From Granulosicoccus antarcticus IMCC3135 (GTDB lineage Bacteria > Pseudomonadota > Gammaproteobacteria > Granulosicoccales > Granulosicoccaceae): a stretch of DNA of 64,000 nucleotides. The stretch lies in contig NZ_CP018632.1 in NCBI RefSeq assembly GCF_002215215.1, forward strand, positions 3,220,501-3,284,500. Reading direction: 5' to 3'. Positions 24,093-32,303 of this stretch are shown in pieces. Positions within the stretch are counted from its first letter, which is position 1. Each line of letters begins with the position of its first letter. Both the position numbers and the translations under genes were made by a program. Below the pieces are notes generated by a model. That model worked only from the letters and a program-made list of their open reading frames with translations. It was not told the origin of the DNA and did not search any database.

Positions 24093-25400
24093 ATGAAGTT
24101 ACTTACTGAAAAAAATCTGGAAGCAGAAATTGCGATAGATAAAAAAATGTTGACCTTGGCTGAGGGTAGAACAACTCCTCCCGAAGATATGACCATTGCG
24201 CCTTTTGATGGTAATCCGAATAAGGAACAAGCGGCTTCCATTATCAAGCTTTTGTTCGGTGTTGTTCCCAAGTATGACCCTGAGCTTTCAAAGAGGCTTT
24301 GTATGTCGAATTGGACAGGCGATCCATTGTCAGATGTCGCAATCCTCAAGATTCGTCGCAGGGGAGACGAGCCGCACCAGATCATCGAGCAATTTCTGGA
24401 GGGCGGAATTGATGCCGTTGAGAACCCACCGCCAGAGCTGGAAGCGATTTGGAAAGATGTGTCAGAAGATCCCGAGTGGTTGGATTGGGACAAGTTAGAG
24501 TTGGGAGCAAAAGCCTATCGGGGCTACGGTGTTTATGGATTTCAATTCCAGGGCATCGCTACTTTGGACGGTTATCGTAGTCGTAATATTGCACGCACTC
24601 TGATGTCTACGGGGCAGTATTCAGATGAGACTGCTTTCAAACGCTTCTTGTTGACTTGTAACTTCTGGACTGAAGTCTCCGAGACAGGTGGTATGCGCAC
24701 CTTCGGCGATGGTTGGAAGGTAGCGCTGCGTGTGCGTCTGCTTCATACGTTGATTCGTCGAGCGGTTTTTAGTAGTGAGCGTTGGGAGCCTGACGTCTTT
24801 GGCATGCCAATAAATCAGTTAGGGTTGTTAGGTGCGCCCGTCATTAGCTCACTGGTGATGGGCGTCTCTTCTCGTAAGCTCGGTTGGAAGCTAAGCGACG
24901 AAGAGATAGAAGGGATAATGCACCTGTGGCGCTATGTTTCACATGTCATGGGCTATGACAATAGTGTCGTGCCATTTCCTGAAACGATTGAAGAAGGCCG
25001 CCATCTTTTCTACCAATTATTGCTTCAGACCAAGTTGTCAGATGACCCGGATGGTATTCGTTTGTGTAAATCATTCATGGATTGTTTTGAGCCACCCAAG
25101 GAGTTCAAGGGGCTTGAAAAATTCAAGCGTTGGTGGGAGTACAAGGCGAACCTTGCCATGACTCTGCTATTTGTAAGCCCGGAGACGCGCAAGGTTGCCG
25201 AGATTCGAGCAGGAAAATTCTGGGGTATTGTTTATTTCATCATAACAGTACCCATGAATATCATTCGTTCCAAGCGAAGGCTGAAAAATCCTGCGTATGC
25301 AGAAAAGCTGGATAAGAAGATCAGCAAGGAAAGGCGAGAGTGGGTTGAAAAGCAGCTTGGTGAAGCAGATCTTGTCTACCGTCCAAAGTCGAAATACTAA
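24093..25400 (+). CDS. MpaB/rubber oxygenase (Lcp)-like DUF2236 family protein
   Basis: A 435-residue protein of the DUF2236 family, which includes latex-clearing protein (a heme b dioxygenase cleaving polyisoprene) and fungal MpaB (cleaving the farnesyl chain of a mycophenolic acid precursor). Family features are the GVYGFQFQGIATLDGYRSRN segment (about 145-165), TGGMRTFGDGWKVALRVRLLHTLIRR (about 195-220) with a His that matches the heme-ligand position of the family (R..LLH), and INQLGLLGAPVISSLVMG. The ATG at 24093 has AGAGAG upstream and is better than a TTG six bases earlier. No signal peptide is seen, so it would act inside the cell, like MpaB-type members. It follows a FadL-like gene under GTATAC control. 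Oxidative C=C cleavage of an isoprenoid-like compound is the inferred role. Confidence 0.72.
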   Translation: MKLLTEKNLEAEIAIDKKMLTLAEGRTTPPEDMTIAPFDGNPNKEQAASIIKLLFGVVPKYDPELSKRLCMSNWTGDPLSDVAILKIRRRGDEPHQIIEQFLEGGIDAVENPPPELEAIWKDVSEDPEWLDWDKLELGAKAYRGYGVYGFQFQGIATLDGYRSRNIARTLMSTGQYSDETAFKRFLLTCNFWTEVSETGGMRTFGDGWKVALRVRLLHTLIRRAVFSSERWEPDVFGMPINQLGLLGAPVISSLVMGVSSRKLGWKLSDEEIEGIMHLWRYVSHVMGYDNSVVPFPETIEEGRHLFYQLLLQTKLSDDPDGIRLCKSFMDCFEPPKEFKGLEKFKRWWEYKANLAMTLLFVSPETRKVAEIRAGKFWGIVYFIITVPMNIIRSKRRLKNPAYAEKLDKKISKERREWVEKQLGEADLVYRPKSKY

Positions 25401-25458
25401 AAAACAGCGATAAAAATGGTCTAAGGGTTCATGAAATAGTTAATTGTTTCACGAGCTA

Positions 25459-25500
25459 CTAGTAGTCCAACCGGAAAATATCTTCCGGTTGGACTGCTAG
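25459..25500. repeat. 18-bp inverted repeat (stable hairpin)
   Basis: Left arm CTAGTAGTCCAACCGGAA and right arm TTCCGGTTGGACTGCTAG pair over 18 positions with one T.G wobble and a 6-base loop (AATATC). There is no T-run after either arm, so it is not a standard terminator. It may protect the 3' end of one of the two convergent transcripts or bind a protein. Confidence 0.7.
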
Positions 25501-25564
25501 GTACAATCATCTATTGATATCGCAGTATCGGCACATTTAGAGAAAGCCCTTCTGGAGGAAGTTC

Positions 25565-25591
25565 AAGGTCGCGCAGGTTGCGACCTTTTTT
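25565..25591 (+). terminator. Intrinsic terminator after the MpaB-like gene
   Basis: AAGGTCGC-gcaggtt-GCGACCTT followed by a run of six T bases in total (GCGACCTTTTTT) is a good Rho-independent terminator on the plus strand. It closes the FadL/MpaB transcript about 165 bases after the stop codon. Confidence 0.8.
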
Positions 25592-25683
25592 GGATAAAAT
25601 ACAAAGGGGTAAAACGAAGCCGTTGATTATTGAATACATCAACAGCTGATGATGCCACTAGTGGGTGAGGGTCGGTCGGCCTG

Positions 25684-27207
25684 CTAGTGAGGGTTGATTC
25701 TCGTTACTACCGATTTTGTTTCCAGATATCCACCCAGGCCTTCTGCTCCAAGGTCCCGACCAATACCCGACTGTCGGAATCCGCCCAGTGTCATCGCTGC
25801 AGGTGGAACAGGGCCTGTATTGACAAACACAGTGCCTGTGCGCAAGTCACGAATAGCCGATTGGATTTTACCGTGATCAGAGCCGAACAGGAAAGAGCAC
25901 AGACCAAAGTCAGCTGCGTTGGTTTCTTCAATCACTTCATTGATATCTTCATAGGTTTCAATGGTTATCACAGGGCCAAATATTTCTTCTTTCAGCAAAG
26001 GACTATCTTTGGGAAGGTCTGTGATCACAGTAGGCTGGATGTAATATCCATTGCTTTTCAATGCTTCACCACCGGCGATGACGCGGCCCTGAGCGGCGCC
26101 TTTTTGAATGTAGTTCATGACACGGTCGAATTGTGCTTTCGAGCAGACTGGGCCAATTACGCTGCCTTCTACAAGTGCAGGGCCAACCGGTAGTGCTTCT
26201 GCAAATGTCTTTAATGATTGAGCAAGACGTTCTGCCACAGAAACATGGGCAACTACCTTCGAACCGGACACGCATATTTGCCCCGCGTTAGGGAACGTCG
26301 ACATTGCGATCGCTGGAGTGATTGCTTCTATATCGGCATCTTCCATCACGATCATCGGGTTTTTGCCGCCAAGCTCAAGACTTAAGCGAACCAGGCGCTC
26401 TGCACCTGCTCTATAGATATGCTTGCCAACTTCGCATGAGCCAGTGAAAGCGAATTTGTCAACATCCTTATTGTTCAGTAAAGACTGGCCAGCGCTTTCT
26501 CCACGACCCGTGACAATGTTCAGGACACCGGCTGGGAAGCCCACTTGACGTGCAAGCTCGATGACGCGAAGTGTGGCCAGGCAGGCATCTTCTGCTGGTT
26601 TTAGGACCATTGTGCAGCCAGCGGCCAGTGCTGGTGCTATTTTCCAGCTGGTTACCATGACAGGGGCATTCCAGGGTGTGATGGCGCCTACAACGCCAAC
26701 AGGTTCTTTGCTTGTGTAGGCAAAGAATTCACCGCCAGTTTTATAATCAGGGCTCAGGTCAATGGTTTCGCCTTTTATTTTTGTGGCAAAACCGGCGTAA
26801 TAGCGGAACGTTTCAATGGCCTTGGGTATTTCGAATCCGCTGGCGATAGCCTTGGTGGTGCCCAGATCTGCAGCAATCAGATCGCTAAGAACATCCGTGT
26901 CAGCTTCGATGGCGTCTGCGAGTTTCAAGATCAGATTCTGACGTTTATCCGGACCGCATCGACGCCATTCGCTGCCTGTTGCAAAAGCGGCTTTTGCCGC
27001 GGCTACTGCGCGGTCAACATCGCTTTTGGTCGAGTCTATGATTTGCCCGATGATCGTGCCGCTTGATGGGTCTACAACGTCGAGGAAGTCGTTGCCGTCT
27101 GATCCTTGCCAGGTTCCATTGATAAACAGACCAGGCTTGCTCTGGATAAAGTCGCGCGCCTCTTTTGAGCACAGCTCGAGTGAAGATGGTGCAGTAAGAA
27201 TATTCAT
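25684..27207 (-). CDS. Aldehyde dehydrogenase family protein
   Basis: A 507-residue NAD(P)-dependent aldehyde dehydrogenase. The fold landmarks are all present: PWNAPVMVTSWKIAPALAAG (about 175-195), the cofactor turn FTGSCEVGKHI (about 253), the general-base Glu in SLELGGKNP (about 277), and the catalytic Cys312 in NAGQICVSGSK. The C-terminal GGFRQSGIGRDLGAEGLGGYLETKSV is typical. It has its own promoter region with two GTATAC sites. By family it oxidises an aldehyde to a carboxylate (or acyl-CoA). Given the MpaB/Lcp-like oxygenase in the same apparent regulon, an aldehyde released by oxidative chain cleavage is the likely substrate. That link is inference. Confidence 0.92.
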   Translation of the reverse strand: MNILTAPSSLELCSKEARDFIQSKPGLFINGTWQGSDGNDFLDVVDPSSGTIIGQIIDSTKSDVDRAVAAAKAAFATGSEWRRCGPDKRQNLILKLADAIEADTDVLSDLIAADLGTTKAIASGFEIPKAIETFRYYAGFATKIKGETIDLSPDYKTGGEFFAYTSKEPVGVVGAITPWNAPVMVTSWKIAPALAAGCTMVLKPAEDACLATLRVIELARQVGFPAGVLNIVTGRGESAGQSLLNNKDVDKFAFTGSCEVGKHIYRAGAERLVRLSLELGGKNPMIVMEDADIEAITPAIAMSTFPNAGQICVSGSKVVAHVSVAERLAQSLKTFAEALPVGPALVEGSVIGPVCSKAQFDRVMNYIQKGAAQGRVIAGGEALKSNGYYIQPTVITDLPKDSPLLKEEIFGPVITIETYEDINEVIEETNAADFGLCSFLFGSDHGKIQSAIRDLRTGTVFVNTGPVPPAAMTLGGFRQSGIGRDLGAEGLGGYLETKSVVTRINPH

Positions 27208-27485
27208 TATTTTCTCAAAAAATGGATGACTGATTTCTTTGCCGCAGATTTTTCCTAGTGCTTCCTCCTGAAAAACACTTGGAAATCTGTAGTGGTATAC
27301 AATTAATCAGTTTCTATGTTCCAAGTCAATAGTCAAGACGAAAAATGTATACATTGTTGGTTGCATGTTACAACTAGATTCCGAATATCCAGACTCAGTC
27401 ATTCAGGCAATACGAATACATCGATACACCAGTATTAATACAAGTAGTAGCAGAAGCGCGTAGAAAACCCGAGACCTGGCAAGTC
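27208..27485. promoter_or_regulatory. Aldehyde dehydrogenase promoter region with two GTATAC sites
   Basis: This 278-base region has no gene. It carries TGGTATACAA (centre 27297) and a perfect 12-base palindrome AATGTATACATT at 27344-27355, both facing the divergent-strand aldehyde dehydrogenase start. These match the sites upstream of the FadL-like, VOC and GntR genes and mark this gene as a regulon member. The part next to the lyase gene shows nothing notable. Confidence 0.65.
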
Positions 27486-28406
27486 TCAAAGCAAAGGTAG
27501 TTTGCCCCTCGGTACCGTTCGCAGATGTCCTCCCATACTCGTGCCGGGAAGCTCTGCGATGCGATCAGCAACTTCAAGCAACGCTGCCAGGTCGACGGCA
27601 CACCCTGCATTGGAACCCCGTGCGGCAAACACCAGGTCCTCGGTCGCGGTGTTTCCGGTTGCGCCCGGGGCAAAGGGACACCCGCCCAGACCACCGGCGC
27701 TGGTGTCGATCACAGCCACGCCCGCGCGGTTGGCTGCCATGGCATTGGCAATGCCCATTCCATAAGTGTCATGCCCATGAAACGCCCAGGTGTTGTTACT
27801 CAGAGCCTCCATGGTCATGACTTTTTGAAAACGCTCGGCGACTTCAAAGGGGTTGGCTCGACCGGTGGTATCGCAAAGTGCAATTTCGGAGGTGGGTGCA
27901 AGCTGGGCTATGTGCTCGAGAGCATGCAGCACAGCATCCATCGGAACAGTTCCATCGAAGGGGCAATCAAAAGCTGTCGCAAGATCGACACGCAGAGCGA
28001 TGTCTGCACCTGAGATGGCTTGGCAGACATCCGCAAGGCCCTGGATCGACTGAGAGATCGGGGCGCCTACATTCGACAGGTTATGCGCTTCTGAGGCTGA
28101 AAACACATAGACAATCTCTTGGACACCGTTTTTCAAGGCCAGCTCTGCACCCCTGACATTGGGTACCAGCGCTGCAAGACGCGCTCGAGTGTCAGTACGG
28201 AAATGCTGCGCGATTTCGATCATATCGACCATCTGCGGTATGGCTCGCGGACTGACAAACGAGCCGAATTCGATACGTGTGAGGCCTGCTGCAATCAGAG
28301 CCTCAATGATCTGAATCTTGATGCCGGTGGCGATAGGTTCGTTGATGGATTGAAAGCCATCTCGCGGTGCGACCTCAACAATCTCGATGGGTGTTGTCTG
28401 TATCAC
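27486..28406 (-). CDS. HMG-CoA lyase-like enzyme
   Basis: A 306-residue member of the hydroxymethylglutaryl-CoA lyase (DRE-TIM) family. The N-terminal VEVAPRDGFQSINEPI carries the metal/catalytic Arg-Asp, HGHDTYGMGIAN carries the metal-binding His pair, and GGLGGCPFAPGATGNTATEDL contains the catalytic Cys signature. Family enzymes split 3-hydroxy-3-methylacyl-CoA esters to acetyl-CoA plus a keto acid. It starts at a GTG that shares one base with the stop of the upstream CoA-transferase gene. The pairing suggests that the transferase makes its CoA ester. The acceptor could be HMG itself, citramalate or a longer branched hydroxy-acid. This is the last gene of the VOC-hydrolase-transferase-lyase operon. 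Confidence 0.88.
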   Translation of the reverse strand: MIQTTPIEIVEVAPRDGFQSINEPIATGIKIQIIEALIAAGLTRIEFGSFVSPRAIPQMVDMIEIAQHFRTDTRARLAALVPNVRGAELALKNGVQEIVYVFSASEAHNLSNVGAPISQSIQGLADVCQAISGADIALRVDLATAFDCPFDGTVPMDAVLHALEHIAQLAPTSEIALCDTTGRANPFEVAERFQKVMTMEALSNNTWAFHGHDTYGMGIANAMAANRAGVAVIDTSAGGLGGCPFAPGATGNTATEDLVFAARGSNAGCAVDLAALLEVADRIAELPGTSMGGHLRTVPRGKLPLL

Positions 28407-29599
28407 TAGATAGTGCCACTTTCACGTAGTAAGTCCACCTGTTGGTCCGATAAGCCAAGTAGGTTGGTCAGGGTCTCGACTGTATGCTCTCCCAGTGTTG
28501 GTCCGGTGTGGCGGATTTGTCCTGTGGTGTCGTTCAGGCGAGGGAAAACGTTTTGCATCGCAATCTTGTCGCCCTGTGCGTCGGCGACATGGATGATGCT
28601 CTCGCGTTCCTGGTAATGCGGATCGGCCAGCATTTCCACGGCGGTAAATTCCAATCCAACAGGAACGCCGGCATCGCTCAGTATCTTTACGACCTCTTCA
28701 GCTGTGTGGGTCTGTGTCCATTGGCCGATGATGTCATCGAGTTCTTCGGCATTGGCACCGCGTGAGCGGTGACTGTCGAATCTTGGATCTGTGGCCAGTT
28801 CGGGTTGGTCCATGGCAGTACACATGCGTTTGTATACGGTGTCCTGGTTGGCCCCGATGATCACATCGCGTTCATTACTACAGGGGTAGGCATTGGAAGG
28901 GGCGATGCCGGGCAGGGAGGGTCCTGTGCGCGATCGGATATGTCCGCCGCGATCATATTCGGCAACGATGGCTTCGGTCATGGCAAGTGAGGACTCGTAG
29001 ATCGAACTGTCGACGATTTGTCCCCTGCCGGTCACATGACGGGCCTGAAGGGCCAGAAGCGCCCCCATGGCGCCGAAGACACCAGCTAGTGAGTCGCCGA
29101 TGGAAATGCCCGAACGTACCGATGGTCTGTCGGGGTAGCCAGCGATGTGCCGCAACCCTCCCATGGCTTCGCAAACCGAGGCAAAGCCGGCTCGTTCTGC
29201 ATAGGGGCCTGTTTGACCAAAGCCAGAGATGCGCACCATGATCAGTCTGGGGTTGATTCTCGACAGTTCTTCATAGCTCAATCCCCAGCGCTCCATGGTG
29301 CCGGGGCGGAAATTTTCGATCAGTACATCGGCGTCTGCGACGAGCTGTTTCAGGATGTCCTGTCCTGCAGCCAGTCTCAGGTTCAGGGTCACAGACTTTT
29401 TATTGCGCGCAATGACTGACCACCAGATAGGTTTGCCATTGTCATCTGAGCGGCCCCATTCGCGCATCGCGTCACCGGTTTTCGGAGGCTCGATCTTCAG
29501 AACTTCTGCACCATTGTCAGCCAGTAGCTGACCGCAAAAAGGCCCGGCAATCAGTTGGCCGAGTTCGAGAACGCGAATGCCATCAAGAGCTCCGTTCAT
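28406..29599 (-). CDS. Family III (CaiB/BaiF) CoA-transferase
   Basis: A 397-residue family III CoA-transferase. The N-terminus GIRVLELGQLIAGPFCGQLLADNGAEVLKIEPP is the family fingerprint, and the catalytic Asp169 (GISIGDS) stands at the same number as in formyl-CoA transferase. NKKSVTLNL and the FRPGTMERWGL stretch are also typical. These dimers move CoA between two carboxylic acids. Human SUGCT of this family uses succinyl-CoA with glutarate or hydroxymethylglutarate. Here the coupled downstream gene is HMG-CoA-lyase-like, so activation of a 3-hydroxy-3-methyl dicarboxylate is a good hypothesis. The start lies one base after the stop of the alpha/beta hydrolase gene. Confidence 0.9.
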   Translation of the reverse strand: MNGALDGIRVLELGQLIAGPFCGQLLADNGAEVLKIEPPKTGDAMREWGRSDDNGKPIWWSVIARNKKSVTLNLRLAAGQDILKQLVADADVLIENFRPGTMERWGLSYEELSRINPRLIMVRISGFGQTGPYAERAGFASVCEAMGGLRHIAGYPDRPSVRSGISIGDSLAGVFGAMGALLALQARHVTGRGQIVDSSIYESSLAMTEAIVAEYDRGGHIRSRTGPSLPGIAPSNAYPCSNERDVIIGANQDTVYKRMCTAMDQPELATDPRFDSHRSRGANAEELDDIIGQWTQTHTAEEVVKILSDAGVPVGLEFTAVEMLADPHYQERESIIHVADAQGDKIAMQNVFPRLNDTTGQIRHTGPTLGEHTVETLTNLLGLSDQQVDLLRESGTI

Positions 29600-29600
29600 G

Positions 29601-30779
29601 TCATGTGACCTTTTGTTGTGTCCAATGGGTGATTAGCGCAACCACCTGGTTTTGTTGTTCGGGCTGTTCTCGGTAGTAATGCGTAGCCTTGTCGATCCGG
29701 CAATATTGCTTGTCTGTCGAGCCGGCCGCGTTGAACACTCGTTCCAGGTGTGCCACAGGAACGCAGTCATCAGCGGTATTTTCGATCACCAGGAGCGGGC
29801 AGCTGATATTCACGACGCATGCTTCGGCATCGGCGCGCGAGTGATCAAGCGACCACTGCGACATCCAGGCCCGCAGAGTCGAGAATCGTGCCAGGCCAAC
29901 GGGCCCGGTATTGACGGTTTCAGGTAGGCCCAGGTAGCACCAGTCCGCTTGTCGATCATTCGGCTCTAGTGAGGCGTCCAGAAAGCGCGGATCGGCCATG
30001 GTTCGATGAACGATAAAGGGGCGTTCCTGGCCGTTGCCTTTAGAGCTTTTCAACCGTTCCAGATGCGCTTGCACGGTCGCTGTAATCTTATTGCTACGGG
30101 CTTGTTGGCGTGCGCGGAACTGTGCGATGAATTCGTCGCTGAACGGAGGTTTGGGCCCATTCACGGCATATAGGTCAAATGCCGTGTCGCGATTCTCTGG
30201 CTCATCTTCATCAATGACGGATGGGTCGATCCATTCACTGAGAATGTGTGCGCGGCCAATGTGTGCCGCAACAAACAAAGCGGCATTCGCCACCGGCAAA
30301 TCAGCGCGGGCAAGATCATAAGGATCGCCCGCGGGCGTATGTGTGATGGTTGGATTTTCCGCCTGGCTCTGGTAGAACATCGCCAGCGAACCACCGCCGC
30401 TCCAGCCGCACAGTACAACCTTGGAATAGCCCAGAACATCTCGAGCGTGGCGGATATAGGCCCCAAGGTCCACAGCAACCTTCTCCATGATCAGAGCAGT
30501 GTCATTCTTGGCATAGCGAGAGCCGCAGCAAAGCACGTGGTGGCCTGCCTCTGCCAGTGCCACAGGCAGAGGCATGAGGTTCAACGTGGAGGCCGGGTGC
30601 ATGAATACAAAAACCGTGTCCGATGGTAGATTTTCTGGAAGGATCTGCTGGCCTTCCAGAAATACCCGGCCCTGGCTTCCCGTGAACCCATAGGTCTCGG
30701 TGAAGGCGGCGGTTTCAACAAAGGACACGATGACCGGTATGCGTACAATCTGGTGAAGCTCGGGCGTATGGGGGCTCAT
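29601..30779 (-). CDS. Alpha/beta hydrolase
   Basis: A 392-residue alpha/beta hydrolase. The nucleophile elbow GWSGGG places Ser127. VFVFMHPASTLNLMPLPVALAEAG (about 56-79) is the usual first strand and oxyanion region. ENTADDCVP (about 340) and KATHYY (about 370) provide the acid and His of the triad. Length and the insertion between strand 6 and the acid suggest a lid domain. The ATG at 30779 is favoured: GAAGG lies about 10 bases upstream and the previous gene's stop is 13 bases away. A longer reading frame back to 30914 would overlap the VOC gene deeply. It could cleave an ester, lactone or C-C bond. The substrate is unknown. Confidence 0.82.
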   Translation of the reverse strand: MSPHTPELHQIVRIPVIVSFVETAAFTETYGFTGSQGRVFLEGQQILPENLPSDTVFVFMHPASTLNLMPLPVALAEAGHHVLCCGSRYAKNDTALIMEKVAVDLGAYIRHARDVLGYSKVVLCGWSGGGSLAMFYQSQAENPTITHTPAGDPYDLARADLPVANAALFVAAHIGRAHILSEWIDPSVIDEDEPENRDTAFDLYAVNGPKPPFSDEFIAQFRARQQARSNKITATVQAHLERLKSSKGNGQERPFIVHRTMADPRFLDASLEPNDRQADWCYLGLPETVNTGPVGLARFSTLRAWMSQWSLDHSRADAEACVVNISCPLLVIENTADDCVPVAHLERVFNAAGSTDKQYCRIDKATHYYREQPEQQNQVVALITHWTQQKVT

Positions 30780-30792
30780 GTCAGGCATGCCT

Positions 30793-31320
30793 TCAGGCTT
30801 TCTCTGTCTTGAAGGCGGCGACATCTGGCGCACGTTTGGTCTTGTCCCACTCTTCAAGCAGTGGTTGTGCCTGGATGAGAAGTGCTTCAGCCATTTCCGG
30901 GATGATGGTATCAACTGTCAATTCCATGCGGTGACCGTTCGGATCGAAGAAGTAGATCGACTGGCAAACCTTGTGATCCGTAGGGCCAACAACATCGACG
31001 CCTCCGGCGATCAGACGTTTTTTTGCTGTAACAAGCGATTCCATATCAGGTACTTTCAGCGCAAGATGTTGCACCCAGTCGGGTGTGTTCTGATCGAGCT
31101 CCATCTCTGGCGATTCGGGTAGCTCGAAAAAGGCAAGGTAGGAGCCGTCCTGCATTTTAAGAAAGATGTGGACATGCGGTGACCATTCCCCGGTTGAGGG
31201 GACCTTGTTCTCAGCAATGGCGATGGTCAGATCGAGATTCAGGTACTGCTTGTAGAACTCGGCGGTGAGTTTGGCATTCCGGCAGCGGTATGCAACGTGA
31301 TGAAGTCCCTGGACGTTCAT
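30793..31320 (-). CDS. VOC (glyoxalase/extradiol dioxygenase) superfamily protein
   Basis: A 175-residue single VOC unit pair. The metal-binding positions of the fold appear as LHHVAYRC (6-13), LAFFELPESP (Glu near 66), WVQHLALKV (His near 84) and HRMELT (Glu near 135). The superfamily includes glyoxalases, epimerases, ring-cleaving dioxygenases and resistance proteins, so the chemistry is open. The start ATG has AGGA eight bases upstream. It opens the minus-strand operon hydrolase-CoA-transferase-lyase and faces the GntR regulator across a region with several GTATAC sites. An epimerase or isomerase step on a CoA or keto intermediate, or an O2-dependent cleavage, would all fit. Confidence 0.8.
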   Translation of the reverse strand: MNVQGLHHVAYRCRNAKLTAEFYKQYLNLDLTIAIAENKVPSTGEWSPHVHIFLKMQDGSYLAFFELPESPEMELDQNTPDWVQHLALKVPDMESLVTAKKRLIAGGVDVVGPTDHKVCQSIYFFDPNGHRMELTVDTIIPEMAEALLIQAQPLLEEWDKTKRAPDVAAFKTEKA

Positions 31321-31623
31321 GACTTTCTTCCTCTCAACGATGGGTGGGTATGGTTCTTGGTATACATTCTAACCTGTTTTTTTCAATAATTGGTTCGTTG
31401 AGGTTCATTTTAGGGGTATATGGTGAGTCCATTATATTAAATGTATACTTTAATTCTCGGACAAGGTGGTACAGCCCGGAATTCGATGCCGGTTGTTTAG
31501 TTCGAAACCTTGATTGGTGGTTTACAATATTTGTCATAAGTGCCCCATAAGTGAAATTGATGGACATTCATGGGGTTGAGGTGTTTACGGATATAATATT
31601 ATGTATACATTCAATATCAGATC
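31321..31623. promoter_or_regulatory. Divergent control region with three GTATAC sites
   Basis: No gene lies in these 303 bases between the VOC operon and the GntR gene. Sites: TTGGTATACATTC (31357-31369) near the VOC start, AAATGTATACTTT (31439-31451) in the middle, and the perfect palindrome ATGTATACAT (31601-31610) just 14 bases before the regulator ATG. The last would block or tune the regulator's own expression. The region is A/T-rich, with a TATAAT-like box at 31592-31597. Confidence 0.7.
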
Positions 31624-32280
31624 ATGACGTTAGCAGAGCAAGCAACAGATCGCCTCAAGCATGCCCTTTTGTCCGGGGAGATATCTGGCGGTAAAGCCAT
31701 GACAGAGCGCAACGTTTGCGAGTATCTGGGCATGTCGCGCACCCCGGTAAGAGCAGCCTTACAGGCCCTTGCTGCGGAAGGCGTGTTGACGTATCAGGCG
31801 CAGCGTGGCTACCAGATGCGTGAGTTCGATAAACAAGCTGTGCTGGATGCTTATCAGGTGCGTGCCGTGCTGGAAGGGCAGGCATGTCGGGAGATTGCCA
31901 TGTGTGGGCTCTCGGAGAGCACTCAGGAGACCTTGTTGGCCTGCGTGGTAAAGGGTAAAAAGCTCCTGGCAGAGGACCGGAAATCGTTTGTGCATGAGCA
32001 CTGGCGTGAAATGAACAGTTGCTTCCATCATGCATTGCTTGATGCTTTGAGCAACGAGACGTTGAAAGAGATGCTTTTGCATATCGAGAAACGCCCGATG
32101 CTCTCTTTTCAGGTGATTGCAAAGCTGGGGGTAAAACCGGATTTCAGCCTACTGAGTGTTGCCCAGACCGACCATGAGCGTGTCCTGAAATATCTGCAAG
32201 CGGGTGATGCCGAGCGCGCCTCAAACGCCATGGTCGAGCATGTGAGGGTGGCGGGCGATCTTTTACTCGAAGGTTGGTAA
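31624..32280 (+). CDS. GntR family regulator, FCD subfamily
   Basis: A 218-residue regulator. The winged helix-turn-helix lies at about 5-70 (LKHALLSGEISGGKAMTERNVCEYLGMSRTPVRAALQALAAEGVL). An all-helical FCD ligand domain follows (about 80-215), with metal-ligand type residues such as the His pair in CFHHALLDAL (about 141) and the later HERVL and VEHVR. FCD regulators usually repress catabolic genes for organic acids, sugar acids or aromatic acids and release DNA on ligand binding. A TGTATACA palindrome lies directly before its start, and the same motif precedes three other transcription units from 22.8 to 31.4 kb. It is therefore the likely master regulator of this locus. Confidence 0.9.
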   Translation: MTLAEQATDRLKHALLSGEISGGKAMTERNVCEYLGMSRTPVRAALQALAAEGVLTYQAQRGYQMREFDKQAVLDAYQVRAVLEGQACREIAMCGLSESTQETLLACVVKGKKLLAEDRKSFVHEHWREMNSCFHHALLDALSNETLKEMLLHIEKRPMLSFQVIAKLGVKPDFSLLSVAQTDHERVLKYLQAGDAERASNAMVEHVRVAGDLLLEGW

Positions 32281-32303
32281 TCGATCTACAGATCGCCAAT
32301 CCA

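Larger units (their letters stand above)
25401..25683. other. Intergenic region with a long hairpin and a terminator
   Basis: Convergent region between the MpaB-like and aldehyde dehydrogenase genes. It holds no gene, but two structures listed separately: an 18-base-pair hairpin at 25459-25500 and an intrinsic terminator at 25565-25591. Confidence 0.7.
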
